From: Urbifossiella limnaea | GTDB taxonomy: Bacteria; Planctomycetota; Planctomycetia; Gemmatales; Gemmataceae | Reading direction: 5' to 3' | Assembly (NCBI RefSeq): GCF_007747215.1 | Contig: NZ_CP036273.1 | Coordinates: 2,898,322 to 2,962,321, forward strand | DNA length: 64,000 nt | In this document: positions 16,103 to 24,446 of the stretch, one piece after another | How positions within the stretch are numbered: the first letter of the stretch is position 1 | Layout: every line of letters starts with the position of its first letter | The notes under the pieces: generated by a model | Told to the model about the DNA's origin: nothing | Seen by the model: the letters and a program-made list of their open reading frames with translations, nothing else | Database searches by the model: none | Position numbers and translations under genes: made by a program

Positions 16103-16549
16103 ATGACCGGTGCGGCGCCTCCCGGCGGGTACGACACCGAGTACGAGTTCTTCAGCGACCTGGGGGAGGTTCGTCTCCTCCAGGACCGCCTGGAGTCCGC
16201 CCTCGCCACCGCCGGGTGGGGCGAGTCGGAGCAGTTCGCCATCAAGCTCGCCGTCGAGGAGGCCGCCGTCAACGCGGTCAAGCACGGCAACCAGTACGAC
16301 CCCGACAAGCGCGTCCGCATCGGCTACACCATTACCCCGAAGCGGTTCGAGATCCGCATCGAGGACGACGGCCCCGGCTTCAACCCGGCCGACGTGCCCG
16401 ACCCGACGGACGTGGTCAACATCGAGCGGCCGTGCGGCCGCGGGCTGCTGCTGATCAACGGCTTCATGGACGAGGTCCGCTACCACGGCCGCGGCAACGT
16501 GGTGACGATGAGCAAGGTGAAAGACGCCGAGCCGCCCGCCGACAGCTGA
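16103..16549 (+). CDS. HATPase_c_2 serine kinase / anti-sigma factor (RsbW-like)
   Basis: A 148-residue GHKL ATPase of the RsbW/SpoIIAB type. The N box is [12 protein letters not shown] (about residues 53-64), the G1 box EDDGPGF (about 91) and the G2 box [14 protein letters not shown] (about 113). The family phosphorylates its STAS partner and binds a sigma factor. The STAS gene lies immediately upstream. The Gfo/Idh gene starts 50 bases downstream and may be transcribed separately. Confidence 0.88.
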   Translation: MTGAAPPGGYDTEYEFFSDLGEVRLLQDRLESALATAGWGESEQFAIKLAVEEAAVNAVKHGNQYDPDKRVRIGYTITPKRFEIRIEDDGPGFNPADVPDPTDVVNIERPCGRGLLLINGFMDEVRYHGRGNVVTMSKVKDAEPPADS

Positions 16550-16599
16550 CGCCGCGACACTTCCGCCGGTTCCGTCTTCACCCTCCCCCGGAGCCCGTC

Positions 16600-17919
16600 A
16601 TGCGCCGCCGCACCTTTCTGGCATCCGCCGCCGGTACCCTCGCCGCGCCGATGGTACTCTCCGCCCGCCAGCCGAACGAGCGGCTCAACGTCGCCGTCAT
16701 CGGCTGCGGCGGCCGCGGCGCCGCGAACCTGGCGGGAGTCGCCGCCGAGAACGTCGTCGCCCTGTGCGACGTGAACCGCGCTGCGATCGGGGCCGCCGCG
16801 AGCCGCTTCCCCCGCGCCGCCCACTACGCCGACTTCCGCCGCCTGTTCGACGAGCGCGAGCGCGCCTTCGACGCCGTCGTGGTGAGCACCTGCGAGCACA
16901 CGCACGCCCACGCCACGCTGCGGGCGCTGCGGGCCGGCAAGCACGTCTACTGCGAGAAGCCGCTGACGCACAACGTCTGGGAAGCCCGCCTCATCCGCAC
17001 CGAGGCGGCCAAGACGAAGCTGGCGACGCAGATGGGGACGCAGATTCACGCCACCGACAACTACCGCCGCGTGGTCGAGTTGGTGAAGGCCGGGGCCATC
17101 GGCGGCGTGACCGAGGCGCACGTCTGGGTCGGCCGCGCGTGGGGCTTGCAGTCGGCCGAGGACGCGAAGAAGAACGGCGACATCGTTCACGCCACCGACC
17201 GGCCGACGGAGGACGTGCGGCCGCCGGCCGACCTGGACTGGGACTTGTGGCTCGGCGGCGCCCCCGCGCGGCCGTTCAACCCGGTGTACGTGCCGGGGCC
17301 GAAGTGGTACCGCTGGTGGGCGTTCGGCAACGGCACCATGTCCGACCTCGGCAGCCACTGGAACGACCTGCCGTTCTGGGCGCTCGACCTGAAGGCGCCG
17401 ACCAGCATCGAGGCGAGCGGCCCGCTGCCGCCGCACCCGGAGATCGCCCCGGCGTCGATGCAGGCGACGTACCGCTTCCCCGCCCGCGGCTCGATGCCCG
17501 CGGTGACGATGACGTGGTACCAGGGGGCGAACAAGCCGCCGGCGTGGACGGCCCGGACGATCCCGCAGTGGGGCAGCGGCGTCCTGTTCGTCGGCTCGCG
17601 CGGGATGCTACTCGCCGACTACTCGCGGCACCTGCTGCTGCCCGAGAACCAGTTCGCCGACTTCGCCCGCCCGCTGCCGTCGATCCCGAAGTCGCTCGGG
17701 CACTACACCGAGTGGATTCACGCGGCCAAGACCGGCGCCCCGACCACGTGCAACTTCGAGTACGCCGGCTGGCTGACGGAGGCGAACCACCTCGGCAACG
17801 TGGCCTACCGCGTCGGCAAGAAGCTCGACTGGGACGCCGCGGCGATGAGGGCGACGAACGCCCCCGAGGCGGACGCGCTGATCCGCCGCGAGTACCGCCG
17901 CGGGTGGGAACTGGCTTGA
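16600..17919 (+). CDS. Gfo/Idh/MocA-family oxidoreductase, Tat-exported
   Basis: A 439-residue NAD(P)-dependent oxidoreductase. It opens with [20 protein letters not shown], which resembles a Tat signal. The Rossmann motif AVIGCGGRG follows, then [20 protein letters not shown] and the family-typical CEKPL (about 118). The C-terminal domain includes [14 protein letters not shown]. Exported members in planctomycetes are numerous and probably act on sugars or polyols, but this substrate is unknown. ATG 16600 is chosen because it begins the signal sequence. Confidence 0.88.
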   Translation: MRRRTFLASAAGTLAAPMVLSARQPNERLNVAVIGCGGRGAANLAGVAAENVVALCDVNRAAIGAAASRFPRAAHYADFRRLFDERERAFDAVVVSTCEHTHAHATLRALRAGKHVYCEKPLTHNVWEARLIRTEAAKTKLATQMGTQIHATDNYRRVVELVKAGAIGGVTEAHVWVGRAWGLQSAEDAKKNGDIVHATDRPTEDVRPPADLDWDLWLGGAPARPFNPVYVPGPKWYRWWAFGNGTMSDLGSHWNDLPFWALDLKAPTSIEASGPLPPHPEIAPASMQATYRFPARGSMPAVTMTWYQGANKPPAWTARTIPQWGSGVLFVGSRGMLLADYSRHLLLPENQFADFARPLPSIPKSLGHYTEWIHAAKTGAPTTCNFEYAGWLTEANHLGNVAYRVGKKLDWDAAAMRATNAPEADALIRREYRRGWELA

Positions 17920-17929
17920 GGGTCGCCGC

Positions 17930-18781
17930 GTGTTCACCGAATCGCTCGTGCCCGTCGGCGACCTGCGGCTGAACGTGGCGACCGGGCCGCGGAACGGCCC
18001 GCCGCTGTGGCTCGTCCACGGCCTCATCCGCCGCTGGCAGGACTTCGGCCCGATCCTCCCCGACCTCGCCGCCCGCTGGACCGTCCGCGCGCCCGACCAC
18101 CGCGGCCACGGCCGGTCTGACCGGGCCGCGTCGTACCTCGTCACCGATTACCTCGGCGACATCGCGGCACTCGTCCAGGACGAGAGCGAGCCGGCGGTGA
18201 TCGTCGGTCACTCGCTCGGGGCGCTGGTCGCGCTGGGGGTCGCGGCCGCGCGCCCGGACAAGGTGCGGGCCGTCGTGCTGCTCGACCCGCCGGGAACGAC
18301 GTTCGTCTCGCACATCGCGGAAACCCCGTACGCGGCCGTCTGGGCCGGGATACGCGCGCTCGCCGGCCGCGGCTCGTCGGTCGCCGAACTCGCCCGGCGC
18401 CTCGGCGCCCTCCGCGTGCCGGACGCCACGCGGCCGGGGCAGACCACCACCTACGGTAGCACCCGCGACGCGGCGACCGTCCGGTTCGTCGCCCGGTGCG
18501 TCGCCGACATCGACCCGGCGACCCTCAACCCAGCAGTCGAAGGCGGCTGGCTCGAAGGCTTCGATCTGGCGCCGCAACTCGGCCGTGTCCGCTGCCCGGT
18601 GCTGCTCCTCGTCGGCGATCCGAAGGCCGGCGGGATGCTGCCGCCGGCCGACGCCGACCCGCTCGCCGCGGCGCTGACCGACTGCACGCGCGTTGATCTC
18701 CAGGGCGTCGGCCACCTGCCGCACACGCAAGACCCCGCGGCGACGTTGAAGCTGCTCCACGCCTTCCTCGACTCGCTCTGA
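17930..18781 (+). CDS. Alpha/beta hydrolase
   Basis: A 283-residue canonical alpha/beta hydrolase. LWLVHGLIRRW forms the oxyanion region, APDHRGHGRSD follows, and the nucleophile elbow is VGHSLGALVAL (Ser about 92). The acid is probably in LLLVGDPKAGG (about residues 222-232) and the catalytic His in GVGHLPHTQDP (about 260-270). The GTG start at 17930 lies 10 bases after the oxidoreductase stop, so the two likely share an operon with the amidohydrolase. Substrate unknown. Confidence 0.82.
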   Translation: MFTESLVPVGDLRLNVATGPRNGPPLWLVHGLIRRWQDFGPILPDLAARWTVRAPDHRGHGRSDRAASYLVTDYLGDIAALVQDESEPAVIVGHSLGALVALGVAAARPDKVRAVVLLDPPGTTFVSHIAETPYAAVWAGIRALAGRGSSVAELARRLGALRVPDATRPGQTTTYGSTRDAATVRFVARCVADIDPATLNPAVEGGWLEGFDLAPQLGRVRCPVLLLVGDPKAGGMLPPADADPLAAALTDCTRVDLQGVGHLPHTQDPAATLKLLHAFLDSL

Positions 18782-18799
18782 CCCGGCGGACTCTCTCCC

Positions 18800-20077
18800 A
18801 TGAAGCTCGCCCCCGGCACCACAGTCGTCACCAACGGCACGCTGCTCGACGGAAACGGCGGCCCGCCCGTCCCAAACGCGACCGTGATCGTGACCGACGG
18901 CCGCGTTGCCTACGCCGGCCCGGCCCGCGGGGCGCCGCCGGTCGAGCCGACGGCCCGGCGCATCGACGCGGCCGGCGGGACGATCATGCCGGGGCTCGTG
19001 GAGGCGCACTTCCACCCGACGTACTTCAACGTCGCGGCGCTCGAAGACCTCGACATCAAGTACCCGGTCGAGTACGTGACGCTGCTGGCCGCCGCGAACG
19101 CGAAGCTGGCGCTCGAGTGCGGCTACACCGCGGCCCGCAGCGGCGGCAGCCTGTTCAACATCGACGTGTGGCTGAAGAAGGCGATCGAGAACGACCTGTG
19201 CCCCGGCCCGCGGCTGGCGGCGAGCGGGCGGGAGATTTGCGGCGTCGGCGGGCTGATGGACTGGAACCCCGACTACCGAAAGATCGGCATGGAGGGGCTG
19301 GTGCTGCTGGTGAACGGCCCCGACGAGGCGCGGGCGGCGGTGCGGAAGCTGGTGAAGGACGGCGTGGAGTGGGTGAAGACGTACCCCACCGGCGACGCCG
19401 CGGCCCCGGACACGAACGACCACCACACCCTCTGCATGACGTTCGAGGAGATGCACGCGGTGGTGGCGACGGCCCACAACCACAGCCTGAAGGTGACCGG
19501 TCACTGCCGGGCGAACGCAGGGATCAAGAACGCCCTGCGCGCCGGCTACGACGCGATCGAGCACGGCACGTTCATGGACGCGGAGGCGCTCGACCTGCTG
19601 CTGGCGCGGGACGTGCCGTGTGTGCCGGCGCTGTACTTCGAGTGGGCGAGCGTGGAGCGCGGCCCCGAGTTCGGGCTGCCGCCGCGGGTGATCGACGGCC
19701 ACAAGGAGACACTGGAGGCCGGGGCCGAGAGCGCCCGCATGATCCTGAAGGCCGGTGGCCGGCTCGGCATGGGCGGCGACTACGGTTTCGCGTGGAACCC
19801 GCACGGCGACTACGCCCGCGAGCTGACGTTCTTCGTGAATTACGTGGGCCTGTCGCCGCTGGAGGTGCTGACGTGCGCGACGCGCACCGGGGCGGAAATC
19901 CTGGGCCGCGCCGCCGAGCTCGGCACCGTCGAGGCGGGGATGCTGGCCGACCTGCTGGTCGTGGACGGCGACGTGCTGGCGGACATCTCGCTGCTGGAGG
20001 ACCGAAGCCGGTTCGTCGCCGTGATGCAGGGCGGGGCGGTGAAGGCGGGAAAAGTTGCCGGCGAGCGGCCCGCGTGA
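18800..20077 (+). CDS. Amidohydrolase-family protein (imidazolonepropionase/prolidase-like)
   Basis: A 425-residue metal-dependent hydrolase. The metal-ligand series is visible: EAHFHPTYF (H-x-H, about 67-75), a Lys in WVKTYPTGD (about 194), His in TGHCRANAG (about 235), His in IEHGTFMD (about 255) and Asp in MGGDYGFAW (about 326). The N-terminal beta-sandwich starts GTTVVTNGTLLDGNGGPPV. Such enzymes hydrolyse dipeptides, lactams or other cyclic amides. The final GERPA and the stop codon are encoded by the left arm of a palindromic repeat. The gene follows the alpha/beta hydrolase by 18 bases. Confidence 0.85.
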   Translation: MKLAPGTTVVTNGTLLDGNGGPPVPNATVIVTDGRVAYAGPARGAPPVEPTARRIDAAGGTIMPGLVEAHFHPTYFNVAALEDLDIKYPVEYVTLLAAANAKLALECGYTAARSGGSLFNIDVWLKKAIENDLCPGPRLAASGREICGVGGLMDWNPDYRKIGMEGLVLLVNGPDEARAAVRKLVKDGVEWVKTYPTGDAAAPDTNDHHTLCMTFEEMHAVVATAHNHSLKVTGHCRANAGIKNALRAGYDAIEHGTFMDAEALDLLLARDVPCVPALYFEWASVERGPEFGLPPRVIDGHKETLEAGAESARMILKAGGRLGMGGDYGFAWNPHGDYARELTFFVNYVGLSPLEVLTCATRTGAEILGRAAELGTVEAGMLADLLVVDGDVLADISLLEDRSRFVAVMQGGAVKAGKVAGERPA

Positions 20078-20142
20078 GCGGGCTGTTGGTCGGCGTATCA
20101 GTGGCGCGAGCCAACAGCCCGCTCACGCGGGCCGCTCGCCGG
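20058..20142. repeat. Palindromic repeat, GERPA-stop family, copy 2
   Basis: A perfect 32-base inverted repeat: 20058-20089 against 20111-20142. The arms carry GGCGAGCGGCCCGCGTGAGC, homologous to the copy at 5762. The left arm encodes the last residues and stop of the amidohydrolase. The right arm ends 3 bases before the convergent DUF1080 stop, so the hairpin can serve both genes as a terminator. Confidence 0.9.
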
Positions 20143-20145
20143 CGC

Positions 20146-20772
20146 TCACTTCGCCTTCAGCTCCTCGATGCGGACGTCCTTGTACGACACCCGCGCCTTG
20201 GCCCCGCCGTGGATTTGCAGGCCGATCACACCCGTCCGCTCGACCTTCTCGTCCGCCTCGGTGTAGTCCACGGTCTTCGTGCCGTTCAGCCACAGCTGGA
20301 CGCGCGGCCCCTCGCAGCGGATCGTGTACTCGTTCCAGTCGCCGTGCTTGACGAGGCCGGCGAGCAGCTTCTCGTCCGGCTTCGCCAGAATCTTGTTCCG
20401 CCGCGACTCGTCGTACAGCGCCCCCCAGTACTGCTGCCCGGCGTCGGCCTGGTAGCCGCTCACCTCGTGGTGGTTCGGGATGCGCTTCGTGCGGAACTGC
20501 ACGCCGGCGTTGACGCGCTCCTTGTCGCCCTCCAGCTTGAAGCGGACCTTCAACTCGAAGTCGCCGTAGGTCTTGGTGGTGCAGAGGAACTCGTTTCGCG
20601 GCACGGTAGCGTCGAGCGACCCGGCGGTGATGACGCCGTCCGCGACCTTCCACGTCTTCGCCGTGTCGCCCTCCCACCCGGCGAACGTCTTGCCGTCGAA
20701 CAGCGACGCCGGCTCGGCCGCGAGCAGCGTGGTGGTTACCGACGAGAGAAAGAGCGCCAGTACCGTTCGCAT
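20146..20772 (-). CDS. Secreted DUF1080 protein (3-keto-disaccharide hydrolase-like)
   Basis: A 208-residue protein with a signal peptide (MRTVLALFLSSVTTTLLAAEP) and one DUF1080 domain (PF06439), a concanavalin-like fold. Diagnostic segments are SLFDGKTFAGWEGD, ELKVRFKLEGDKERVNAGVQ, SGYQADAGQQYWGALYDE, DWNEYTIRCEGPRVQLWLNG and TGVIGLQIHGGAKARVSYKD. Members of this family hydrolyse 3-keto-glycosides, working after Gfo/Idh-type oxidation. The nearby Gfo/Idh enzyme fits that scheme, but the two are convergent and not in one operon. A second DUF1080 gene is at 30558. Confidence 0.85.
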   Translation of the reverse strand: MRTVLALFLSSVTTTLLAAEPASLFDGKTFAGWEGDTAKTWKVADGVITAGSLDATVPRNEFLCTTKTYGDFELKVRFKLEGDKERVNAGVQFRTKRIPNHHEVSGYQADAGQQYWGALYDESRRNKILAKPDEKLLAGLVKHGDWNEYTIRCEGPRVQLWLNGTKTVDYTEADEKVERTGVIGLQIHGGAKARVSYKDVRIEELKAK

Positions 20773-20849
20773 GGCCGAGACCTCGGGAGGGAGAAAGTGC
20801 TTCAAGTTATAGTGACTCCGACACCCGGTCCGGATCACCGGGTTGGGGC

Positions 20850-20880
20850 TTGACAGTAACTATGACACAGAGTAGTGTCA
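20850..20880 (+). promoter_or_regulatory. Promoter with overlapping palindromic operator for arsR/csp
   Basis: TTGACA at 20850-20855 is a perfect -35 box. With a 17-base spacer the -10 position falls on TAGTGT (20873-20878). TGACAC (20863-20868) and GTGTCA (20875-20880) form a perfect 6+6 inverted repeat with a 6-base centre covering the spacer and -10. That is the position expected for autorepression by the ArsR-type protein encoded next. Confidence 0.65.
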
Positions 20881-20901
20881 CAGTGTCAGGAGGGTTTAGG
20901 T

Positions 20902-21324
20902 GTGGCTCCACGTCCGGCGAACGCGTCCCCCGAACCGTGCCCGGAGAAGGCGTCTCTCCGGGTGCGGCCGCTCATGTCCTACGACCAGGCGAGTCAGGTC
21001 GAGACACTGTTCGAGGTGCTGGCGAACGATTCTCGGTTGCGGCTCCTACACGAAATCGCCCGCCGGGATGAGGTGTGCGTCACCGACCTGGCGGCGGCGT
21101 TGGACATGAAGTCGCAAGCGGTTTCGAACCAACTCGCACGGTTGCAGGACAAGGGAATAGTGGCGTCCCGCCGGCAGGGTAACAACGCCTACTACCGGAT
21201 CGTCGACAACTGCGTGCTGATCCTCCTGGAGCGTGGGTTGTGTCTCGTCGAGGAAACCGACAGGCGGGGGCGGAACCCCGCTCGGCCCCCGAATCCTAAC
21301 CGTCCTGCAAGGGGAACAAGATGA
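20902..21324 (+). CDS. ArsR/SmtB-family metal-sensing repressor
   Basis: A 140-residue winged-helix repressor. GTG 20902 is chosen because GGAGGG lies at 20889-20894; a start at 20875 would sit inside the operator. The core runs from FEVLANDSRLRLLHEIARRD through DEVCVTDLAAALDMKSQAVS and NQLARLQDKGIVASRRQGNN. One Cys in EVCVTDL is at the position of the alpha-3 metal site, and two more lie in the C-terminal helix (DNCVLILLERGLCLVEE). The sensed metal is likely Cu(I) or a similar soft metal, judging from the coupled Cys-rich protein. An operator-like palindrome precedes the gene. The stop overlaps the next start (ATGA). Confidence 0.85.
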   Translation: MAPRPANASPEPCPEKASLRVRPLMSYDQASQVETLFEVLANDSRLRLLHEIARRDEVCVTDLAAALDMKSQAVSNQLARLQDKGIVASRRQGNNAYYRIVDNCVLILLERGLCLVEETDRRGRNPARPPNPNRPARGTR

Positions 21325-21740
21325 TCCGTGCGTTGTTCGTGGGCCTGGTTGCGGCGGTGCTGGTCGCCAACGCGGGCTCTCCCGTGGCGAGCGCCCAGGA
21401 AGGCAAGAAGGCGGACCGCTGCTGCATCGAGTGTCAGGCGTGTGAGAAGTCGTGTCTCGGGTGCGCCGCCGACTGCCTCAACGAGCTGGCGGGCGGCAAG
21501 GCGGACCGGAAGGACTGCATCAAGCTGTGTCAGGACTGCGCGGACGTCTGCGGCGCGTGCGCCCGGATCGCGGCCCGCGGCGGGCCGCTGGAAGCCACCA
21601 TCAGCGCCGCCTGCGCGGAAGCGTGTGAGCGGTGCGCCAGCGAGTGCGCCAAGCATCGGGACGACCGGACGTGTCTGGCGTGCGCGGAGCAGTGCCGGCG
21701 GTGCGCGGCGGAGTGCCGGGCGCAGGGTCGGAAGAAGTGA
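21321..21740 (+). CDS. Cys-rich four-helix-bundle copper-storage protein (Csp/DUF326-like)
   Basis: A 139-residue secreted protein with 21 cysteines. A signal peptide (IRALFVGLVAAVLVANAGSPVASAQ) is followed by helices with repeated CxxxC and CxxC spacing, for example RCCIECQACEKSCLGCAADC and CIKLCQDCADVCGAC. This is the pattern of Csp proteins, whose bundle interior binds many Cu(I) ions through thiolates. The export signal suggests an extracytoplasmic copper buffer. It overlaps the arsR stop by 4 bases and has AAGGGGAA upstream, so both are made from one message under metal control. Confidence 0.88.
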   Translation: MIRALFVGLVAAVLVANAGSPVASAQEGKKADRCCIECQACEKSCLGCAADCLNELAGGKADRKDCIKLCQDCADVCGACARIAARGGPLEATISAACAEACERCASECAKHRDDRTCLACAEQCRRCAAECRAQGRKK

Positions 21741-21746
21741 GCGGGC

Positions 21747-21783
21747 GGGCTCGCCCGAAGGAGCGAGTACTTCGGTCGAGCCC
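21747..21783. terminator. Hairpin between csp and the convergent PPC gene
   Basis: GGGCTCGCCCGAAG (21747-21760) pairs with CTTCGGTCGAGCCC (21770-21783) with one mismatch and a 9-base loop. It lies between two convergent stop codons. There is no T tract, so it may be a stability element as well as a terminator. Confidence 0.5.
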
Positions 21784-21814
21784 GTCATCCGCTACCGTCG
21801 TGCGGGCAGGTGGG

Positions 21815-23911
21815 TCACTTCTTCCCCGGTGCCGCCGTCACCACGACGGTCACCGGCCGGCTCGGCGTCGTCACCAGGGTGTTCGGGCGCGTCGCGGCCT
21901 TCGCGTCCTTACTGAACGGCACCTGGGCCTGGCACTGCAGCGCGAACGTGTACTCGCCCGGCCGCGTGTTCGCCGGCACCTCCACCGTCACCGTCGCGTC
22001 CGCCTTCCCCTCGGGGATCGACGCGGTCGTCACCCGCACCGCGTTCGGCACCGATAGGCCGGTCAGGTTCACCGCGGCCTTGAAGTCAGCCTGGTGGCGC
22101 TGGCACGTCAGCTTCAGGTCGGCCTTCCTACCGGCCTCGATCGTGAGGCGCTCGGTCGCCGGCACCACCGCGAACGGGGCGGCGTCGGCCACGGCCACGA
22201 CCAGCTCGCGCGTCGGCCGGCTGCTGTTCAGGTCGGTGCTGTTCCACACGCGGGTGTAGGGGCGCACCTCGCGCACGAGCGGCTCGTCGCCGCGCTTCGC
22301 GGTCGCGGTCAGGCGGATCGGCCCCACGAAGTCGGGGGCGTCGGGGTCGGCCCACAGCACCACCACGGCGCGGTCGCCGCCCGTCACCGCCGTCGGCGCC
22401 GCGTGCAGCCCCTTCGGCAGCCCCTCGGCCGTGACCGTGAACGGCCCGGCAAAACCGTCCTTGTTGTGGACGATCAGGTCGAGGTAGGCGGTACCCCCCT
22501 TGCGGACAGTCGTGCCGCCGGGGCCGGGGTTCTGGTGGTGGATCACCGCCGGGTAGAAGTCGGGCACCGGCTTGCGGACCGTCAGCACGTACTGGTAGCG
22601 CGGGCCGCCGCGGCGGTAGCGGTCCTGCACCAGCACGCGGTACTTCTGCTTCGCGGTCAGGTTCACGACGCCCGACGGGTCGCGGAGGTGGCCGTCGAAG
22701 GCGTTGGCGCGGATGCCGAAGTCGTCCAGCTCGCTGACGCGGTTGTCTTTCTCGTCGAGCACGACCAGGTACGGGTCGGCCCGGCCGGCGATCCGCTCGC
22801 AGTACACCTCGAAGCTGTACGGGCCGCTCTCCGTCGGCTCGATCGCAAACCAGTCGGCGTCGCGCACCTTGTCGAACCGGCCGCTCACGACCGCCGGCAG
22901 CGCCAGCTTCTGAGGCGCCTTCGGGTCGTCGTTCGGCTCCTGTTCCACTGACACCGCGGTGTCAGTCACAAGTAGCGGCACGCCGCGGTGCTGGAGGCCT
23001 GTGAGCGTACACGTCGCCGCGGTCGGCAGCACGCTGTGGGCCGTCGGGTGCTCGGTGAAGCGGAACAGGCCGCGGTTAAAAATGTCGCGGAGCGGATCGG
23101 CCGTCTCCGGGATCACGTCGAGCGGTAGGTCGTTAAGGACGAGCCCGGACGCCTTGCCGCGGAGGTTGCGGCCGAACACCGACACGAGCGACGGCTGCCC
23201 GACCTTCACCGCCCGCGGGAACAGGTTCTCGACGTGGGGCCGGTCGGACACGACGAGCCGGTACGGGTGCCCGCCGCGGAACGACAGGTCGTTCAGGCTC
23301 ACGAGGTAGTCGCCATCCGCCGGCGCGACGAACTCGACGAGCGGGTCGCGGCCAAAATAGTCGCCGTTGGACGCGACCGGCCGGCCGTCCACGGCGGACA
23401 CGGTGAGCGTGGCGTCGAGCTGCGAGTCGAGGCGCTGGGCGAAGCACTCGACGACGACGCGTTGGCCCTTCCGCACGGCCACGCGGAACACGTCCTCGCG
23501 CCCCTGGTCGGACGTGCCGTTCACGGCCGCGTTCACCGGCACCGCCTGCGCCTGCGCGGGTTCGTCGTTCGGCTCCTTCTCGGCCAGCTCCGTCAGCCCG
23601 TCGGACACGGCGAACAGACGCGGGTTGCTGACGCCGTAGCGGCCGACGAGCCGGGCGTCGTAGGTCGCGGCCGGGACGTTCGCCGCGACCGTGACCTTGA
23701 ATTTTCGGTCCTTCAAGTGCTCGGCGGTGATACCGGCGTGGTCGAAGATCAGCTTCGTCGCGTCCTCCAGATCGGCGCCGATCGCCTCGACTTCGACGGT
23801 CGAGCCGGGCGAGCCGCCGAGCGGGGTGAGGCGGTCGAACCGCGGCGACGGCAGTTCGGCCCGCGCGGCGGTGACGGCAACGAGAAGCGCGAGCAGGGCG
23901 GCGGGGCGCAT
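21815..23911 (-). CDS. Secreted multi-domain protein with PPC-like domains
   Basis: A 698-residue exported protein (signal MRPAALLALLVAVTAARA). It begins with an IPT/Ig-like segment (LTPLGGSPGSTVEVEAIGAD). Two bacterial pre-peptidase C-terminal (PPC)-like domains follow, each opened by an E(K/Q)EPNDEP/EPNDDP motif and containing EDVFRVAVRKGQRVVVECFA or DADWFAIEPTESGPYSFEVY. The C-terminal third is beta-rich and includes a stretch resembling planctomycete NPCBM- or Ig-like domains. No catalytic motif is visible, so a structural or binding role outside the cell is likely. It follows the HIT gene by 5 bases in the same direction. Confidence 0.75.
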   Translation of the reverse strand: MRPAALLALLVAVTAARAELPSPRFDRLTPLGGSPGSTVEVEAIGADLEDATKLIFDHAGITAEHLKDRKFKVTVAANVPAATYDARLVGRYGVSNPRLFAVSDGLTELAEKEPNDEPAQAQAVPVNAAVNGTSDQGREDVFRVAVRKGQRVVVECFAQRLDSQLDATLTVSAVDGRPVASNGDYFGRDPLVEFVAPADGDYLVSLNDLSFRGGHPYRLVVSDRPHVENLFPRAVKVGQPSLVSVFGRNLRGKASGLVLNDLPLDVIPETADPLRDIFNRGLFRFTEHPTAHSVLPTAATCTLTGLQHRGVPLLVTDTAVSVEQEPNDDPKAPQKLALPAVVSGRFDKVRDADWFAIEPTESGPYSFEVYCERIAGRADPYLVVLDEKDNRVSELDDFGIRANAFDGHLRDPSGVVNLTAKQKYRVLVQDRYRRGGPRYQYVLTVRKPVPDFYPAVIHHQNPGPGGTTVRKGGTAYLDLIVHNKDGFAGPFTVTAEGLPKGLHAAPTAVTGGDRAVVVLWADPDAPDFVGPIRLTATAKRGDEPLVREVRPYTRVWNSTDLNSSRPTRELVVAVADAAPFAVVPATERLTIEAGRKADLKLTCQRHQADFKAAVNLTGLSVPNAVRVTTASIPEGKADATVTVEVPANTRPGEYTFALQCQAQVPFSKDAKAATRPNTLVTTPSRPVTVVVTAAPGKK

Positions 23912-23916
23912 GGCGG

Positions 23917-24411
23917 TTACCGGGCGGCGAGGTCGGCGGCGAGGAGGTCGTACAGGGCGTCGAGGGACTGCACGATGACCTTCGTATCGCCGACGACGGG
24001 CATGAAGTTGGTGTCGCCGTTCCAGCGCGGCACGACGTGCCAGTGAAGGTGCCCCGGCAGCCCGGCCCCGGCGGCGGCGCCGAGGTTGAGGCCGACGTTA
24101 AAGCCGTCCGGCGTCATCCGGCGTTCGAGGATGCCGAGCATGTCGCGGAGTACGCGCTGGAGGTCGAGGAGTTCGGCGTCGTCGAGGTCGGCGGGGCGGC
24201 CGCGGTGGCGTTTCGGGGCGATTAGCAGGTGGCCGTTGTTGTACGGGAAGCGGTTGAGCACCACGACCGACAGCTCGGAGCGGTGAACCAGGAGGTTGTC
24301 GCGGTCGGCCGTCTCGGCCACGCCGCGGCAGATGAAACACCCGTCGTCCTTCGGCTTCTCCTTGGGGGCCGCCACGTAGGACAGCCGCCACGGCGCCCAG
24401 AGCTGATCCAC
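23917..24411 (-). CDS. HIT-family nucleotide hydrolase/transferase
   Basis: A 164-residue histidine-triad protein. GTG 24411 is chosen because GGAGG lies 6 bases upstream on this strand and the protein then begins VDQLWAPWRLSYV, a common N-terminus for the Ap4A-phosphorylase-like branch. CFICRGVAE gives a CxxC metal pair, RFPYNNGHLLIAPKRH is the substrate strand, and HLHWHVVPRWNGD is the HIT motif. Likely activity is hydrolysis or phosphorolysis of dinucleoside polyphosphates. It lies between the phospholipase-D gene and the PPC gene in one operon. Confidence 0.88.
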   Translation of the reverse strand: MDQLWAPWRLSYVAAPKEKPKDDGCFICRGVAETADRDNLLVHRSELSVVVLNRFPYNNGHLLIAPKRHRGRPADLDDAELLDLQRVLRDMLGILERRMTPDGFNVGLNLGAAAGAGLPGHLHWHVVPRWNGDTNFMPVVGDTKVIVQSLDALYDLLAADLAAR

Positions 24412-24446
24412 GTCGGTCCTCCGGTCGGTCGCGTCAGGATACGTTG

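Noticed and set aside
17276-19804. Long minus-strand open frame (over 800 codons)
   Set aside because: It is opposite three well-supported plus-strand genes and has Arg/Gly/Ala-rich shadow composition typical of high-GC DNA.
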